From assembly GCF_003172915.1 (NCBI RefSeq), contig NZ_QGKU01000015.1:86029-150028 (forward strand): a DNA stretch of 64,000 nt, given 5' to 3'. A program made the translations under genes and the position numbers. This DNA is from Meridianimarinicoccus roseus (lineage in GTDB: Bacteria; Pseudomonadota; Alphaproteobacteria; Rhodobacterales; Rhodobacteraceae). Positions within the stretch are counted from its first letter, which is position 1. Every line of letters starts with the position of its first letter. Shown here in pieces: positions 55,813-64,000 of the stretch. The notes below the pieces were generated by a model, which was not told the origin of the DNA, did not search any database, and worked only from the letters and a program-made list of their open reading frames with translations.

Positions 55813-56708
55813 GTGGTAAGTTGATCGACGGCAAGGCGTTTTCGGAGCGGGTCCGCGCCCGCGTGGCGGATGCCGTGAGTGGCATGGCGAGTGCAGGCGT
55901 GGTGCCGGGGTTGGCGGTCGTGCTGGTGGGCGAGGATCCGGCAAGCCAAGTCTACGTGCGCTCCAAGGGCAAGCGCACGGTGGAGGCAGGGATGCGCAGC
56001 TTCGAGCATCGCTTGCCTGCCACCGCTTCGCAGGCCGAGCTTCTGGCGATGGTGGAACAGCTGAACGCCGATCCGCAGGTGCATGGCATCCTTGTGCAGC
56101 TTCCGCTGCCGTCCCAGATCGACTCGGCGGCGGTGATCGGTGCGATCGACCCTGCCAAGGATGTGGACGGGTTCCACCCGGTCAATGCCGGGCTTCTGGC
56201 CACAGGTCAGGATGCGCTTGTGCCTTGTACGCCGCTGGGCTGCCTTCTGCTTCTGCGCGATCACCTGGGCGATCTGTCCGGTGCGGACGCGGTGGTGATC
56301 GGCCGGTCCAACATTGTCGGCAAGCCGATGGCGCAACTGCTGCTGCGTGACAGCTGCACAGTGACCGTGGCCCATTCGCGGACCCGCGATCTTGCGGCCA
56401 CGGTGCGGCGCGCGGATATCGTCATCGCGGCTGTGGGCCGACCCGAGATGGTCACCGGCGACTGGGTCCGGCCGGGCGCGACCGTGATCGACGTGGGCAT
56501 CAACCGCGTGCCCAATCCGGCGAAGGGCGGCGATTCCACGCGGCTTGTTGGTGATTGCGACTTTGACAGTTGCGCGGCAGTGGCGGGGGCGATCACCCCG
56601 GTGCCGGGCGGTGTCGGCCCGATGACTATCGCCTGCCTGCTGGCCAACACGGCGGTCGCCGCCGCGCGTGCCCACGGGCTGGACGTGCCGGAGGATCTGA
56701 CCGCCTGA
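55809..56708 (+). CDS. folD: Methylene-THF dehydrogenase / methenyl-THF cyclohydrolase
   Basis: 299 aa bifunctional enzyme. [25 protein letters not shown] (catalytic Lys), [15 protein letters not shown], the KDVDGFHP stretch, [24 protein letters not shown] (dinucleotide binding) and [18 protein letters not shown]. Overlaps the chorismate mutase stop by four bases. Confidence 0.97.
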   Translation: MSGKLIDGKAFSERVRARVADAVSGMASAGVVPGLAVVLVGEDPASQVYVRSKGKRTVEAGMRSFEHRLPATASQAELLAMVEQLNADPQVHGILVQLPLPSQIDSAAVIGAIDPAKDVDGFHPVNAGLLATGQDALVPCTPLGCLLLLRDHLGDLSGADAVVIGRSNIVGKPMAQLLLRDSCTVTVAHSRTRDLAATVRRADIVIAAVGRPEMVTGDWVRPGATVIDVGINRVPNPAKGGDSTRLVGDCDFDSCAAVAGAITPVPGGVGPMTIACLLANTAVAAARAHGLDVPEDLTA

Positions 56709-56870
56709 CCCGCCGCGCGCTCGCACCCGCGCCGTTCCACCCGTCCCGCGCCCGGCCAGGGCCCCGCAACCGGCGCTCGCGCCGGATGGGTTCCCGTGTG
56801 CCCGTGCAGACCCGACCCGCCCGACCCAATCCCCTGATTTCGCATCCCCAAGCAGAGAGACCCGACCGCC

Positions 56871-57755
56871 GTGAGCACATTCGCCCTGACCATCAAATGC
56901 CGATCCACCCGAGGGCTCGTGGCAGCCGTCGCAGGCTACCTTGCCGAGCAAGGCTGCAACATCACAGACAGCGCCCAGTTCGACGACCTTGAAACCGGAA
57001 CGTTCTTCATGCGGATGAGCTTCGCACCCGAGACCGGGCAGGCGCTCGACGCGCTGGAGGCCGGGTTCGCGGCGGTGGCTGAACCGTTCGGCATGGACTA
57101 TGCCTTCCATGACGAGGCGGCGCGCATGAAGGTCATCATCATGGTATCGCGCTTCGGGCATTGCCTGAACGACCTGCTGTACCGCTGGCGGATCGGAGCG
57201 CTTCCGATCGACATCGTGGCGGTGATCTCGAACCACATGGATTACCAGAAGGTTGTGGTGAATCACGATATCCCGTTCCACTGCATCCGCGTGACGAAGG
57301 ACAACAAGCCCGAGGCCGAGGCGCGGATCATGGCGGTGGTCGAGGAGACGGAGGCCGACCTGATCGTGCTGGCGCGCTACATGCAGATCCTGAGCGACGC
57401 GATGTGTCGGCGGATGTCTGGGCGGATCATCAACATCCACCATTCCTTCCTGCCGTCCTTCAAGGGGGCGAACCCTTACAAACAGGCGTTCGAGCGCGGG
57501 GTGAAGCTGATCGGGGCGACCTCGCACTACGTGACCTCGGACCTCGACGAGGGGCCGATCATCGAACAGGACACGATCCGCGTGACCCATGCACAAAGCG
57601 CCGAGGATTACGTGTCGCTTGGTCGGGACGTGGAAAGCCAGGTGCTGGCCCGTGCGGTGCATGCGCATATCCACAACCGGGTGTTCCTGAACGGCAGCAA
57701 GACGGTGGTGTTCCCGGCCAGCCCGGGCAGCTATGCATCGGAACGCATGGGCTGA
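56871..57755 (+). CDS. purU: Formyltetrahydrofolate deformylase
   Basis: 294 aa from GTG. N-terminal ACT domain (TIKCRSTRGLVAAVAGYLAEQGCNI) and a formyl-hydrolase domain with HHSFLPSFKGANPY, ATSHYVTSDLDEGPIIEQD. Hydrolyses 10-formyl-THF to formate and THF, balancing C1 pools; in Rhodobacterales it can serve methylated-compound metabolism. Follows folD after 162 bp, so it may have its own promoter. Confidence 0.95.
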   Translation: MSTFALTIKCRSTRGLVAAVAGYLAEQGCNITDSAQFDDLETGTFFMRMSFAPETGQALDALEAGFAAVAEPFGMDYAFHDEAARMKVIIMVSRFGHCLNDLLYRWRIGALPIDIVAVISNHMDYQKVVVNHDIPFHCIRVTKDNKPEAEARIMAVVEETEADLIVLARYMQILSDAMCRRMSGRIINIHHSFLPSFKGANPYKQAFERGVKLIGATSHYVTSDLDEGPIIEQDTIRVTHAQSAEDYVSLGRDVESQVLARAVHAHIHNRVFLNGSKTVVFPASPGSYASERMG

Positions 57756-57771
57756 GGCGGCCCCGCAGCGG

Positions 57772-57845
57772 GGTGCTCCCGCCCGTCTTCGCTACCCCAG
57801 CGGGGTGTCTCATCCCGTTGGGCGCGGCAGGCTGCGCCTGCGGGG
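57772..57845 (+). repeat. Dispersed intergenic repeat, copy D
   Basis: Plus-strand copy 17 bp after purU: GCTCCCGCCCGTCTTCG, central stem ACCCC-AGC-GGGGT (57794-57806), GTCTCATCCCGTTGGG and GCAGGC-TGC-GCCTGCGG. Located between the convergent purU and thioesterase genes. Confidence 0.78.
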
Positions 57846-57922
57846 CCGCAGGAGCCGGTGCGGCACCCCGGGGACCCCGGTTGAGACTGCCGGGCGCGGT
57901 GAAGACCCGAGGTGCGCCCTTC

Positions 57923-58366
57923 TCAGGCCGGTATCATCGTGCCCTGCAGCAGTGCGATATGCACCAGATCGGTGCCGCGCTGTGCGTGCACATCGGCTTG
58001 CACGATCACCAGTTTGCGGCCCGCCTTGACCACCCGCCCGGTTGCCAGCAGCAGATCGCCGCGCGCGGGTGCCAGCAGGTTTATCTTCAACTCGACCGTA
58101 AGGACCTCTTCTCCGAGCCCCATCAGGCTGAGCGCGGCATACCCGGCCGCGCTGTCGGCGATGGAGAAGGTCAGACCGGCATGTCCGTAGCCATGCTGTT
58201 GCAGGCTGCCCGGAAGAATAGGCGCCGCGATCCGGCACATGCCCGGCGCCAGCGCATCCAGCCGCGCGCCGAGCGTGTCCATCAGGCTCTGCCGCGTGAA
58301 ACTGTCTCGTATCCGCGCCGCGATCGCAGGATCGAGCGGCGGGGCATCGCCGAACGGGTCGGTCAT
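57923..58366 (-). CDS. PaaI-family thioesterase
   Basis: 147 aa hotdog-fold protein: QQHGYGHAGLTFSIADSAAGYAALSLMG (acidic/Gly-rich active face), TVELKINLLAPARGDLLLATGRVV and QGTMIPA at the end. Likely acyl-CoA thioesterase, substrate unknown. ATG overlaps the pdeM stop. Confidence 0.85.
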   Translation of the reverse strand: MTDPFGDAPPLDPAIAARIRDSFTRQSLMDTLGARLDALAPGMCRIAAPILPGSLQQHGYGHAGLTFSIADSAAGYAALSLMGLGEEVLTVELKINLLAPARGDLLLATGRVVKAGRKLVIVQADVHAQRGTDLVHIALLQGTMIPA

Positions 58367-59043
58367 GCGCGCCGCCGCAGCACACGTGGCATCGGAATCG
58401 CATGCGCTGCCGATCCGGTCATGACAGCGCGCGCATCGTCGTCCATCAGCGCGCAGAGCACGGGCGATGTGCTGCACAGACCGCCCGTGTAGGTGCCAAA
58501 GGCCGGCAGAACCACGCGGCGGCCGTCGATCAGGAAGCAGGGCCGCGCCACCGCTCCGCCGCGAAAGCCCAGCCGCGCCTTGGGGTGGTAGTGGCCCGAA
58601 ACTTCGCCCTCCGCACCAGGCTGCGCGATGTGGCGGAACACCAGCGGGCCGAGGGCGATCTCCGCCCGGTGGGTGCCCGGCAGGTCGATCGGGCCGGGAT
58701 CGTGATTGCCTTCCACCCACGCCCAGTCGCGCCCCGCGATCAGCCGCAGCAGCCAGGCTCCAAGGTCCTCTGGCAGCGAACCGGCGGCCTGCATGTCGTC
58801 GAAGCTGTCGCCGAGGCAGATGACATGCCGCGCCCCGGTCGCGTCCAGTTCCGCCTCCAGCCGGTCGAGCGTGTCCTGCCCTTCGTAGGGAGGCAGCATC
58901 CCCCCGCTGCGCCGGGCGATGCGCGCCGCCTTTCCGAAATGCAGATCCGACACGCACAGCAGCCCCTTGCTGGGCCACCACAGCGCGCCGGACGGGCGCG
59001 CGTGCAGCTCCGCGCCCCCGAGGGTGAATGTGTAATCGTTCAT
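58363..59043 (-). CDS. pdeM: Ligase-associated DNA damage response endonuclease PdeM
   Basis: 226 aa calcineurin-like metallophosphoesterase: LLCVSDLHFGKAARIARRSGG (D-x-H), ICLGDSFDD, GNHDPGP and SGHYHPKARLG. This compact form is the PdeM found next to an ATP-dependent DNA ligase and an Lhr-type helicase. The helicase is present one gene upstream, but no ligase lies here. Confidence 0.9.
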   Translation of the reverse strand: MNDYTFTLGGAELHARPSGALWWPSKGLLCVSDLHFGKAARIARRSGGMLPPYEGQDTLDRLEAELDATGARHVICLGDSFDDMQAAGSLPEDLGAWLLRLIAGRDWAWVEGNHDPGPIDLPGTHRAEIALGPLVFRHIAQPGAEGEVSGHYHPKARLGFRGGAVARPCFLIDGRRVVLPAFGTYTGGLCSTSPVLCALMDDDARAVMTGSAAHAIPMPRVLRRRA

Positions 59044-59113
59044 GCTCTGTTCACAGCGCATTTCCGCCCCCGGCGCAAGGGGGCGCAATGCAGCGGTGGT
59101 TCCGCCCGGCCGG

Positions 59114-60070
59114 TCAGTTCGCGGCGTAGTCGAAGGCGGCTGGCACGGCGCGGTAGCCGCTTCCGTCCGCCGCGATATGCACCAGCCCCGGGAACGGGAT
59201 ATGCGAGCCAGCGACGAGCAACCGCTCTGCCGCCACCCGGTCGAGGATCGCGGCGCGCGACGCTGCGGCCTGCGCCGGGTCCACGTCGAAACCGATGGTC
59301 ACCTCCGGCCGGGCCAGTTGAACCGGCGCCACGTGGACAATATCGGCCCAGATCAGTAACGCGTCATTGCCCGAGGCGATCATCAGCCCACTATGGCCGG
59401 GCGTATGGCCCGGCAGCGGCAGTGCCGTCAGGCCGGGTGCGATCTCGGTCTCGGCATCGAACACGCGCAGCCGGTCGCCATAAGCCGCCAGCACGGCCTG
59501 CGACAGGCCCGCAAAAGCCTGCATCATCTCTGGCCCGTCCGCGAACCGGCCCTCGTCCCCCCAGAACGCGCGGTCGGCCTCGTGCACCACAAGCTCCGCA
59601 GCGGGAAACACCGCTGCGCCGTCGCGCAGCGCACCGCCGACATGGTCGGGATGCAGGTGTGTCGCGAAGACATGGGTGATGTCGCCGGGTGCAACCCCGG
59701 TCGCGGCGAGGTTCGCGGGCAGGTTGTCGACCTCGGGGCCGAAGAATCCGCCCGTGCCGGCATCGACCAGCACTTTCAGCGCGCCTGTTTCCACCAGGAA
59801 GGCGTTAACGCCGCTGGTATAGCCCGCCGGGTCGTGAAAGCCCGCGCGCAGGATCGCGGCGTAGTCCTCCTCCGAGATGCCTTGCAACGGCGCATGGCCC
59901 AGCGAGATGCCGCCATCGGACAGTGCGGTCACTGTGATGTCACCGACGCTGCGGCGTTGCGCTTCATGAAGGGCCGGTGCCCCGCCATGCCCGGCGGCTG
60001 GAGCGATCCCGGCGGGCAGCGCGGCAAGCCCGGCTGCGGGCGCGAGGCTGAGGAACTGGCGGCGTTTCAT
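59114..60070 (-). CDS. Exported MBL-fold metallo-hydrolase
   Basis: 318 aa. N-terminal MKRRQFLSLAPAAGLAALPAGIAPAAG is a twin-arginine-type signal. Metallo-beta-lactamase core: ATHLHPDHVGG (HxHxDH), VVHEADRAFW, GLTALPLPGHTPGHSG, and ADIVHVAPVQL. Periplasmic hydrolase of unknown substrate, reminiscent of MBL quorum-quenching or SoxH-like enzymes. 70 bp upstream of pdeM and 87 bp downstream of the helicase; its Tat signal argues against DNA repair. Confidence 0.85.
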   Translation of the reverse strand: MKRRQFLSLAPAAGLAALPAGIAPAAGHGGAPALHEAQRRSVGDITVTALSDGGISLGHAPLQGISEEDYAAILRAGFHDPAGYTSGVNAFLVETGALKVLVDAGTGGFFGPEVDNLPANLAATGVAPGDITHVFATHLHPDHVGGALRDGAAVFPAAELVVHEADRAFWGDEGRFADGPEMMQAFAGLSQAVLAAYGDRLRVFDAETEIAPGLTALPLPGHTPGHSGLMIASGNDALLIWADIVHVAPVQLARPEVTIGFDVDPAQAAASRAAILDRVAAERLLVAGSHIPFPGLVHIAADGSGYRAVPAAFDYAAN

Positions 60071-60157
60071 GTCTGTCTTCCCTGTGTTTGGTCTGAACGG
60101 CATCCTAGCCTTCCCGCGCGACAGGTCGATGAAAAACTGCGCACAGTGCCCGTGCGC

Positions 60158-62575
60158 TCAGGCCGGAAGCCCTGCGGTTTCAATCAGGCGCGCAGCGGCT
60201 TCGGCCAGAAGCTTCTCGGCTCCGGCACCCTGCACGGGCACGCGGCCGGGTTCAAGGAACAGTGGAGCAGCCAGCGGTGTGACGCGGTCCAACACGACGT
60301 GGTCGACCCGTCCCCTCGTGCGTGCGAGCATTTCCTCGATCCGACCGAAATCCACCAGGCCGCGCCGGGCTTCCTCGCGGGTGATCTGAAGCAGAAGGTG
60401 GTCGGGATCGTACTTGCGAAGCGTGTCGTACAGGATATCGGACGAGAATGTCGCCTGACGCCCGCTCTTGCGCTGCCCGGGACTTTGCCGGTCGATCAGT
60501 CCGGCGATGATCGCGCTGGCCTTGAAGGTGCGTTTCATCACCGCATTCCCGGCCAGCCATGTCTCGAAACCGGCACGCAGGTCATCGCCCTGGAACAGCG
60601 GCGCGGGATCGGTCAGCGGATCGACGGACCAGACCAGCACGGCATAGTCTGTGGCCACGAAGCCAAGCGGCCCGATGCCGATCTCCTCCATCCGCTGGGT
60701 CAGCAGCAGGCCCAGCGTCTGCATCGCGTTCCGCCCGGCGAAGCCGTAGGCGCAGGTATGCGCACGCCCGTCATGGGGAAAGCTTTCGATCAGCAGCCGG
60801 TCGCGGCGTGGCATGTGCGACACGCGGCGCTGAAGCGCGAGCCAGTCGCGGGTGTGGCCGGGCAGGTCGGGCCAGTCGGGTTGCGCCAGCATCGTCAGGA
60901 TCCGGTCGGACAACTGTGTAGAGGTGGCGAACTTGGTGCCCATGAAGGTTGCGATCTTGGGCGTGTCGCCGCCACGCCGCGAGACTTCGACCGTCATCTC
61001 GCGCAGGCCTTCATAACGCACGATCTGCCCGCCGATCAGGAAGGTGTCGCCGGGGGTGAGCGTTGCGGCGAAGGCTTCCTCCACCTCGCCCAAAGGGGCC
61101 CCGCCGCGCCCGCGCAGCCGCACCTTCAGCGTGTCGGTGTCCATGATCGTGCCAAGGTTCATGCGGATCTGGCGTGCGGCGCGTGGGTCGCGCAACTGCC
61201 AGCGCCCGTCGGTCCGCTGCTGCAGCCGTTGGTACCGGTCATAGGCGCGCAGCGCGTAGCCGCCCGTGGCGCAGAAATCGAGGCAGGCGTCGAACGCGGT
61301 GCGGCCGAGCCCGGCATAGGGCCCGGCGGTGGTTACTTCGGCAAAAAGTGCGTCGGCGTCGAAAGCCCCGGCGCAAGCCACGACAAGGATATGCTGGCAC
61401 AGAACGTCGCGCGGACCCGGTCCGCGCGGATCACCGTCAAGCGTGCCGTCGCGCACGGCATCGAGCGCGGCGTGACATTCAACCAGTTCGAACCGGTTGG
61501 CCGGTACGATGCGCGCCTTCGACGGTGCGTTGTAGCGGTGGTTTGCCCGCCCGATCCGCTGCACCAGCCGTTTGACGTTCTTCGGCGCGCCGACCTGGAT
61601 CACGAGGTCCACGTCGCCCCAGTCGATCCCCAGATCGAGGCTCCCGGTGCAGACGATGGCCCGCAGGTCGCCCGCCACCATCGCCGCTTCGACGCGGCTG
61701 CGCTGTTCGCGCGAAAGCGACCCGTGGTGGATGCCGATGGGCAGCGCGTCGTCGTTCTGCAGCCAGAGGTCGTGGAAGAACAATTCCGCCTGTGCGCGGG
61801 TGTTGTGGAAGATCAGCGTCGTGCGATGCGCCCTGACGGCCTCCAGCACTGCAGGGATGGCATAGCGCCCGCCGCCGCCCGCCCAGGGGGGGCGCTGCGG
61901 CACCTCTAGAAGCGCGATGTCGGGCGCGGGGCCGGGGTCGGCTTGCAGGATGCGGCAGGGGTCCGGGTGGCAGGCGAGAAAGCGCGCGATGGCGGCGGGG
62001 TCTTCCACCGTGGCGGACAGGCCGACGCGGCGCAGGCCGGGGCACAGGCTCTGCAACCGCGCCAGGCCCAGCATCAACTGGTCGCCGCGTTTGCTTTCGG
62101 CCAACGCGTGGATCTCGTCGACGACAACGCGCTGTAACCCGGCGAAGATGCGCGGCGCGTCTTCGTAGCTCAGCAGCAGTGCAAGGCTTTCGGGCGTGGT
62201 CAGCAGGATATGCGGCGGGTCGGCGCGCTGGCGCTTGCGGGCGGTGGCACCCGTGTCTCCGGTGCGGTCCTCCACCCGGATCGGAAGGTCTGCCTCGGTG
62301 ATCGGGGCCTGCAGGTTGCGGCGGATGTCGCTCGCCAGCGCCTTGAGCGGGCTGACATAAAGCGTGTGCAGGCCCGCCCGCGGCGCGGCGGTCAGTTCTG
62401 CCAGGGTCGGAAGGAAGCCCGACAGTGTCTTGCCGCCGCCTGTCGGAGCGATCAGCAGCGTGGCAGGGTCCGCGGCGGCATCGAGCATCGCACGCTGGTG
62501 CGGATGCAGCACCCAACCGCGTGTCGACAACCAGTTGCGGATCGGGCTCGGAAGCGGGGCAGGAGCGGCGGTCAT
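60158..62575 (-). CDS. Ligase-associated DNA damage response DEXH-box helicase (Lhr type)
   Basis: About 805 aa (start at the ATG complement 62573-62575; an ATG 3 codons earlier is also possible). Motifs: LLIAPTGGGKTLSGFLP (Walker A), TLYVSPLKALASD, VVVDEIHALAESKRGDQL (DEIH), GLSATVEDP, ALPIGIHHGSLS, VCTGSLDLGIDWGDVD, VQRIGRANHR, then a long Lhr-core winged-helix and C-terminal part with LLIESFPHDGRAHTC. Works with PdeM and an ATP-dependent ligase in repair; the ligase is not in the window. Confidence 0.93.
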   Translation of the reverse strand: MTAAPAPLPSPIRNWLSTRGWVLHPHQRAMLDAAADPATLLIAPTGGGKTLSGFLPTLAELTAAPRAGLHTLYVSPLKALASDIRRNLQAPITEADLPIRVEDRTGDTGATARKRQRADPPHILLTTPESLALLLSYEDAPRIFAGLQRVVVDEIHALAESKRGDQLMLGLARLQSLCPGLRRVGLSATVEDPAAIARFLACHPDPCRILQADPGPAPDIALLEVPQRPPWAGGGGRYAIPAVLEAVRAHRTTLIFHNTRAQAELFFHDLWLQNDDALPIGIHHGSLSREQRSRVEAAMVAGDLRAIVCTGSLDLGIDWGDVDLVIQVGAPKNVKRLVQRIGRANHRYNAPSKARIVPANRFELVECHAALDAVRDGTLDGDPRGPGPRDVLCQHILVVACAGAFDADALFAEVTTAGPYAGLGRTAFDACLDFCATGGYALRAYDRYQRLQQRTDGRWQLRDPRAARQIRMNLGTIMDTDTLKVRLRGRGGAPLGEVEEAFAATLTPGDTFLIGGQIVRYEGLREMTVEVSRRGGDTPKIATFMGTKFATSTQLSDRILTMLAQPDWPDLPGHTRDWLALQRRVSHMPRRDRLLIESFPHDGRAHTCAYGFAGRNAMQTLGLLLTQRMEEIGIGPLGFVATDYAVLVWSVDPLTDPAPLFQGDDLRAGFETWLAGNAVMKRTFKASAIIAGLIDRQSPGQRKSGRQATFSSDILYDTLRKYDPDHLLLQITREEARRGLVDFGRIEEMLARTRGRVDHVVLDRVTPLAAPLFLEPGRVPVQGAGAEKLLAEAAARLIETAGLPA

Positions 62576-62621
62576 GGGGTGCATCTAGGCGCGCAGCGCG
62601 CCGGGGACCAGCCGACCCACA

Positions 62622-62648
62622 TAGAAAACCCCGCCCGGACGGGCGGGG
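62622..62648 (-). terminator. Rho-independent terminator after scoB
   Basis: In the minus-strand transcript CCCCGCCCG-TC-CGGGCGGGG followed by TTTTCTAT; perfect 9 bp stem, 24 bp after the stop. Separates scoAB from the helicase gene. Confidence 0.88.
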
Positions 62649-62672
62649 CCATGCACGGGTAACAGCCGTCTA

Positions 62673-63295
<623 letters not shown>

Positions 63296-63296
<1 letters not shown>

Positions 63297-64000
63297 CAGG
63301 CTTCCTCCCGCTTGCGCGTCGTGCGCTGTTCGATCCGTTTCTCGTGGTCGCCCTGCACGATCCGGTGCACGTAGATGCCGGGCAGGTGGATGGCGTCGGG
63401 GTCGAGCGCGCCGCGCGGCACGATTTCCTCGACCTCGGCAACGCAGACCTTGCCGCACATCGCGGCGGGCGGGTTGAAGTTGCGCGCGGTCTTGCGGAAG
63501 ACGAGGTTGCCGGTGTCGTCTGCCTTCCACGCCTTCACGATGCTCAGGTCCGCGAAGATGCCGCGCTCGAGGATGAAATCCTCGCCGTCGAACTGCTTCA
63601 CTTCTTTGCCCTCGGCGATCATCGTGCCGACGCCGGTCTTGGTGTAGAAGCCCGGGATGCCGCAGCCGCCCGCGCGCATGCGTTCGGCGAGCGTGCCCTG
63701 CGGATTGAATTCTAGCTCCAGCTCGCCCGACAGGTACTGGCGCATGAATTCCGCGTTCTCGCCGACATAGGACGACATCATCTTCTTGATCTGGCGGGTG
63801 GCCAGCAGCTTGCCGAGCCCGAAGTCATCGACGCCCGCGTTGTTCGAGGCGACGGTCAGGTCCTTGACGCCGCTTTCGACAATGGCGTCGATCAGAAGCT
63901 CAGGAATGCCGCAAAGACCAAAGCCCCCCGCCGCGATGAGCATCCCGTCCGACAAAAGCCCGTCAAGAGCCTCCGACGCGCTGCCGTACACCTTTTTCAT
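63296..64000 (-). CDS. scoA: 3-oxoacid CoA-transferase subunit A
   Basis: 234 aa, starting at the last base of the window (ATG complement 63998-64000), so the gene is complete but its promoter is outside. [76 protein letters not shown] and [22 protein letters not shown]. Acts as heteromer with ScoB. Confidence 0.95.

Noticed and set aside
59114..60070. Ligase-associated MBL exonuclease
   Set aside because: It has a twin-arginine export signal and the short hydrolase layout, not the nuclease with beta-CASP-like part.

Overview
The window is a 64 kb, GC-rich (roughly two thirds G+C by eye), densely coded piece of an alphaproteobacterial chromosome, most likely a member of the Rhodobacterales (Paracoccaceae/Roseobacter group). 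The evidence is gene order and gene types: a lysA / DUF4175 (TIGR02302) / zinc-ribbon / plsC neighbourhood; NYN-folK-rpoZ-rel-DUF2062-pdxJ; xerC-DUF484-fsa facing priA; ruvCAB followed by ybgC-tolQRAB-pal-cpoB-tilS-ftsH; an L-malyl-CoA/beta-methylmalyl-CoA lyase of the ethylmalonyl-CoA pathway; and two VPLPA-CTERM proteins. I see no rRNA, tRNA, insertion sequence, prophage or CRISPR. The two window ends cut only lysA (5' end missing); the last gene (scoA) is complete.

Layout: 1-6.4 kb lysA, a large DUF4175 membrane protein, a zinc-ribbon protein, plsC and an outer-membrane barrel. 6.7-9.3 kb (minus) accA, a DUF4399 protein and mcl1. 9.5-13.7 kb dgcN-dgcA (D-glutamate to L-glutamate), a D-amino-acid transaminase and an isolated cobM. 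13.7-15.6 kb (minus) a DUF502 protein broken by a frameshift at a T6 run and a MalY/PatB-type aminotransferase. 15.7-18.6 kb two peptide deformylases (the second with an altered active site), fmt and an L,D-transpeptidase. 18.7-23.9 kb (minus) a tight operon ispH-lysE-DUF3429-GST-rnhA-TRIC, then a YqaA-like and an NYN-domain gene. 24-28.6 kb folK, rpoZ, rel, DUF2062, pdxJ. 28.6-31.8 kb (minus) a VPLPA-CTERM gene, xerC, DUF484, fsa. 31.9-37.3 kb priA, MFS, msrA, prmA. 38-41.7 kb a DUF1127 gene (minus), ruvCAB and an unknown gene. 41.7-43.3 kb a divergent luxR / VPLPA-CTERM pair with lower GC. 43.6-52.5 kb the Tol-Pal operon, tilS, ftsH. 52.6-57.8 kb corA and a one-carbon operon fhs - chorismate mutase - folD - purU. 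57.9-64 kb (minus) a thioesterase, pdeM, an exported metallo-hydrolase, an Lhr-type helicase and scoB-scoA.

Themes: housekeeping operons dominate, with accessory genes placed at the joints between them. The least explained features are (i) a dispersed ~72 bp intergenic repeat, four clear copies and one degraded, with conserved flanks and a central hairpin whose arms change while pairing is kept; (ii) five imperfect 11 bp tandem units just before tolQ; (iii) a luxR/VPLPA-CTERM pair that looks inserted between ruvCAB and the tol operon; (iv) paired inverted repeats in the mcl1/dgcN divergent promoter; and (v) the DUF502 frameshift. Functional statements are from motif reading only; no searches were run.
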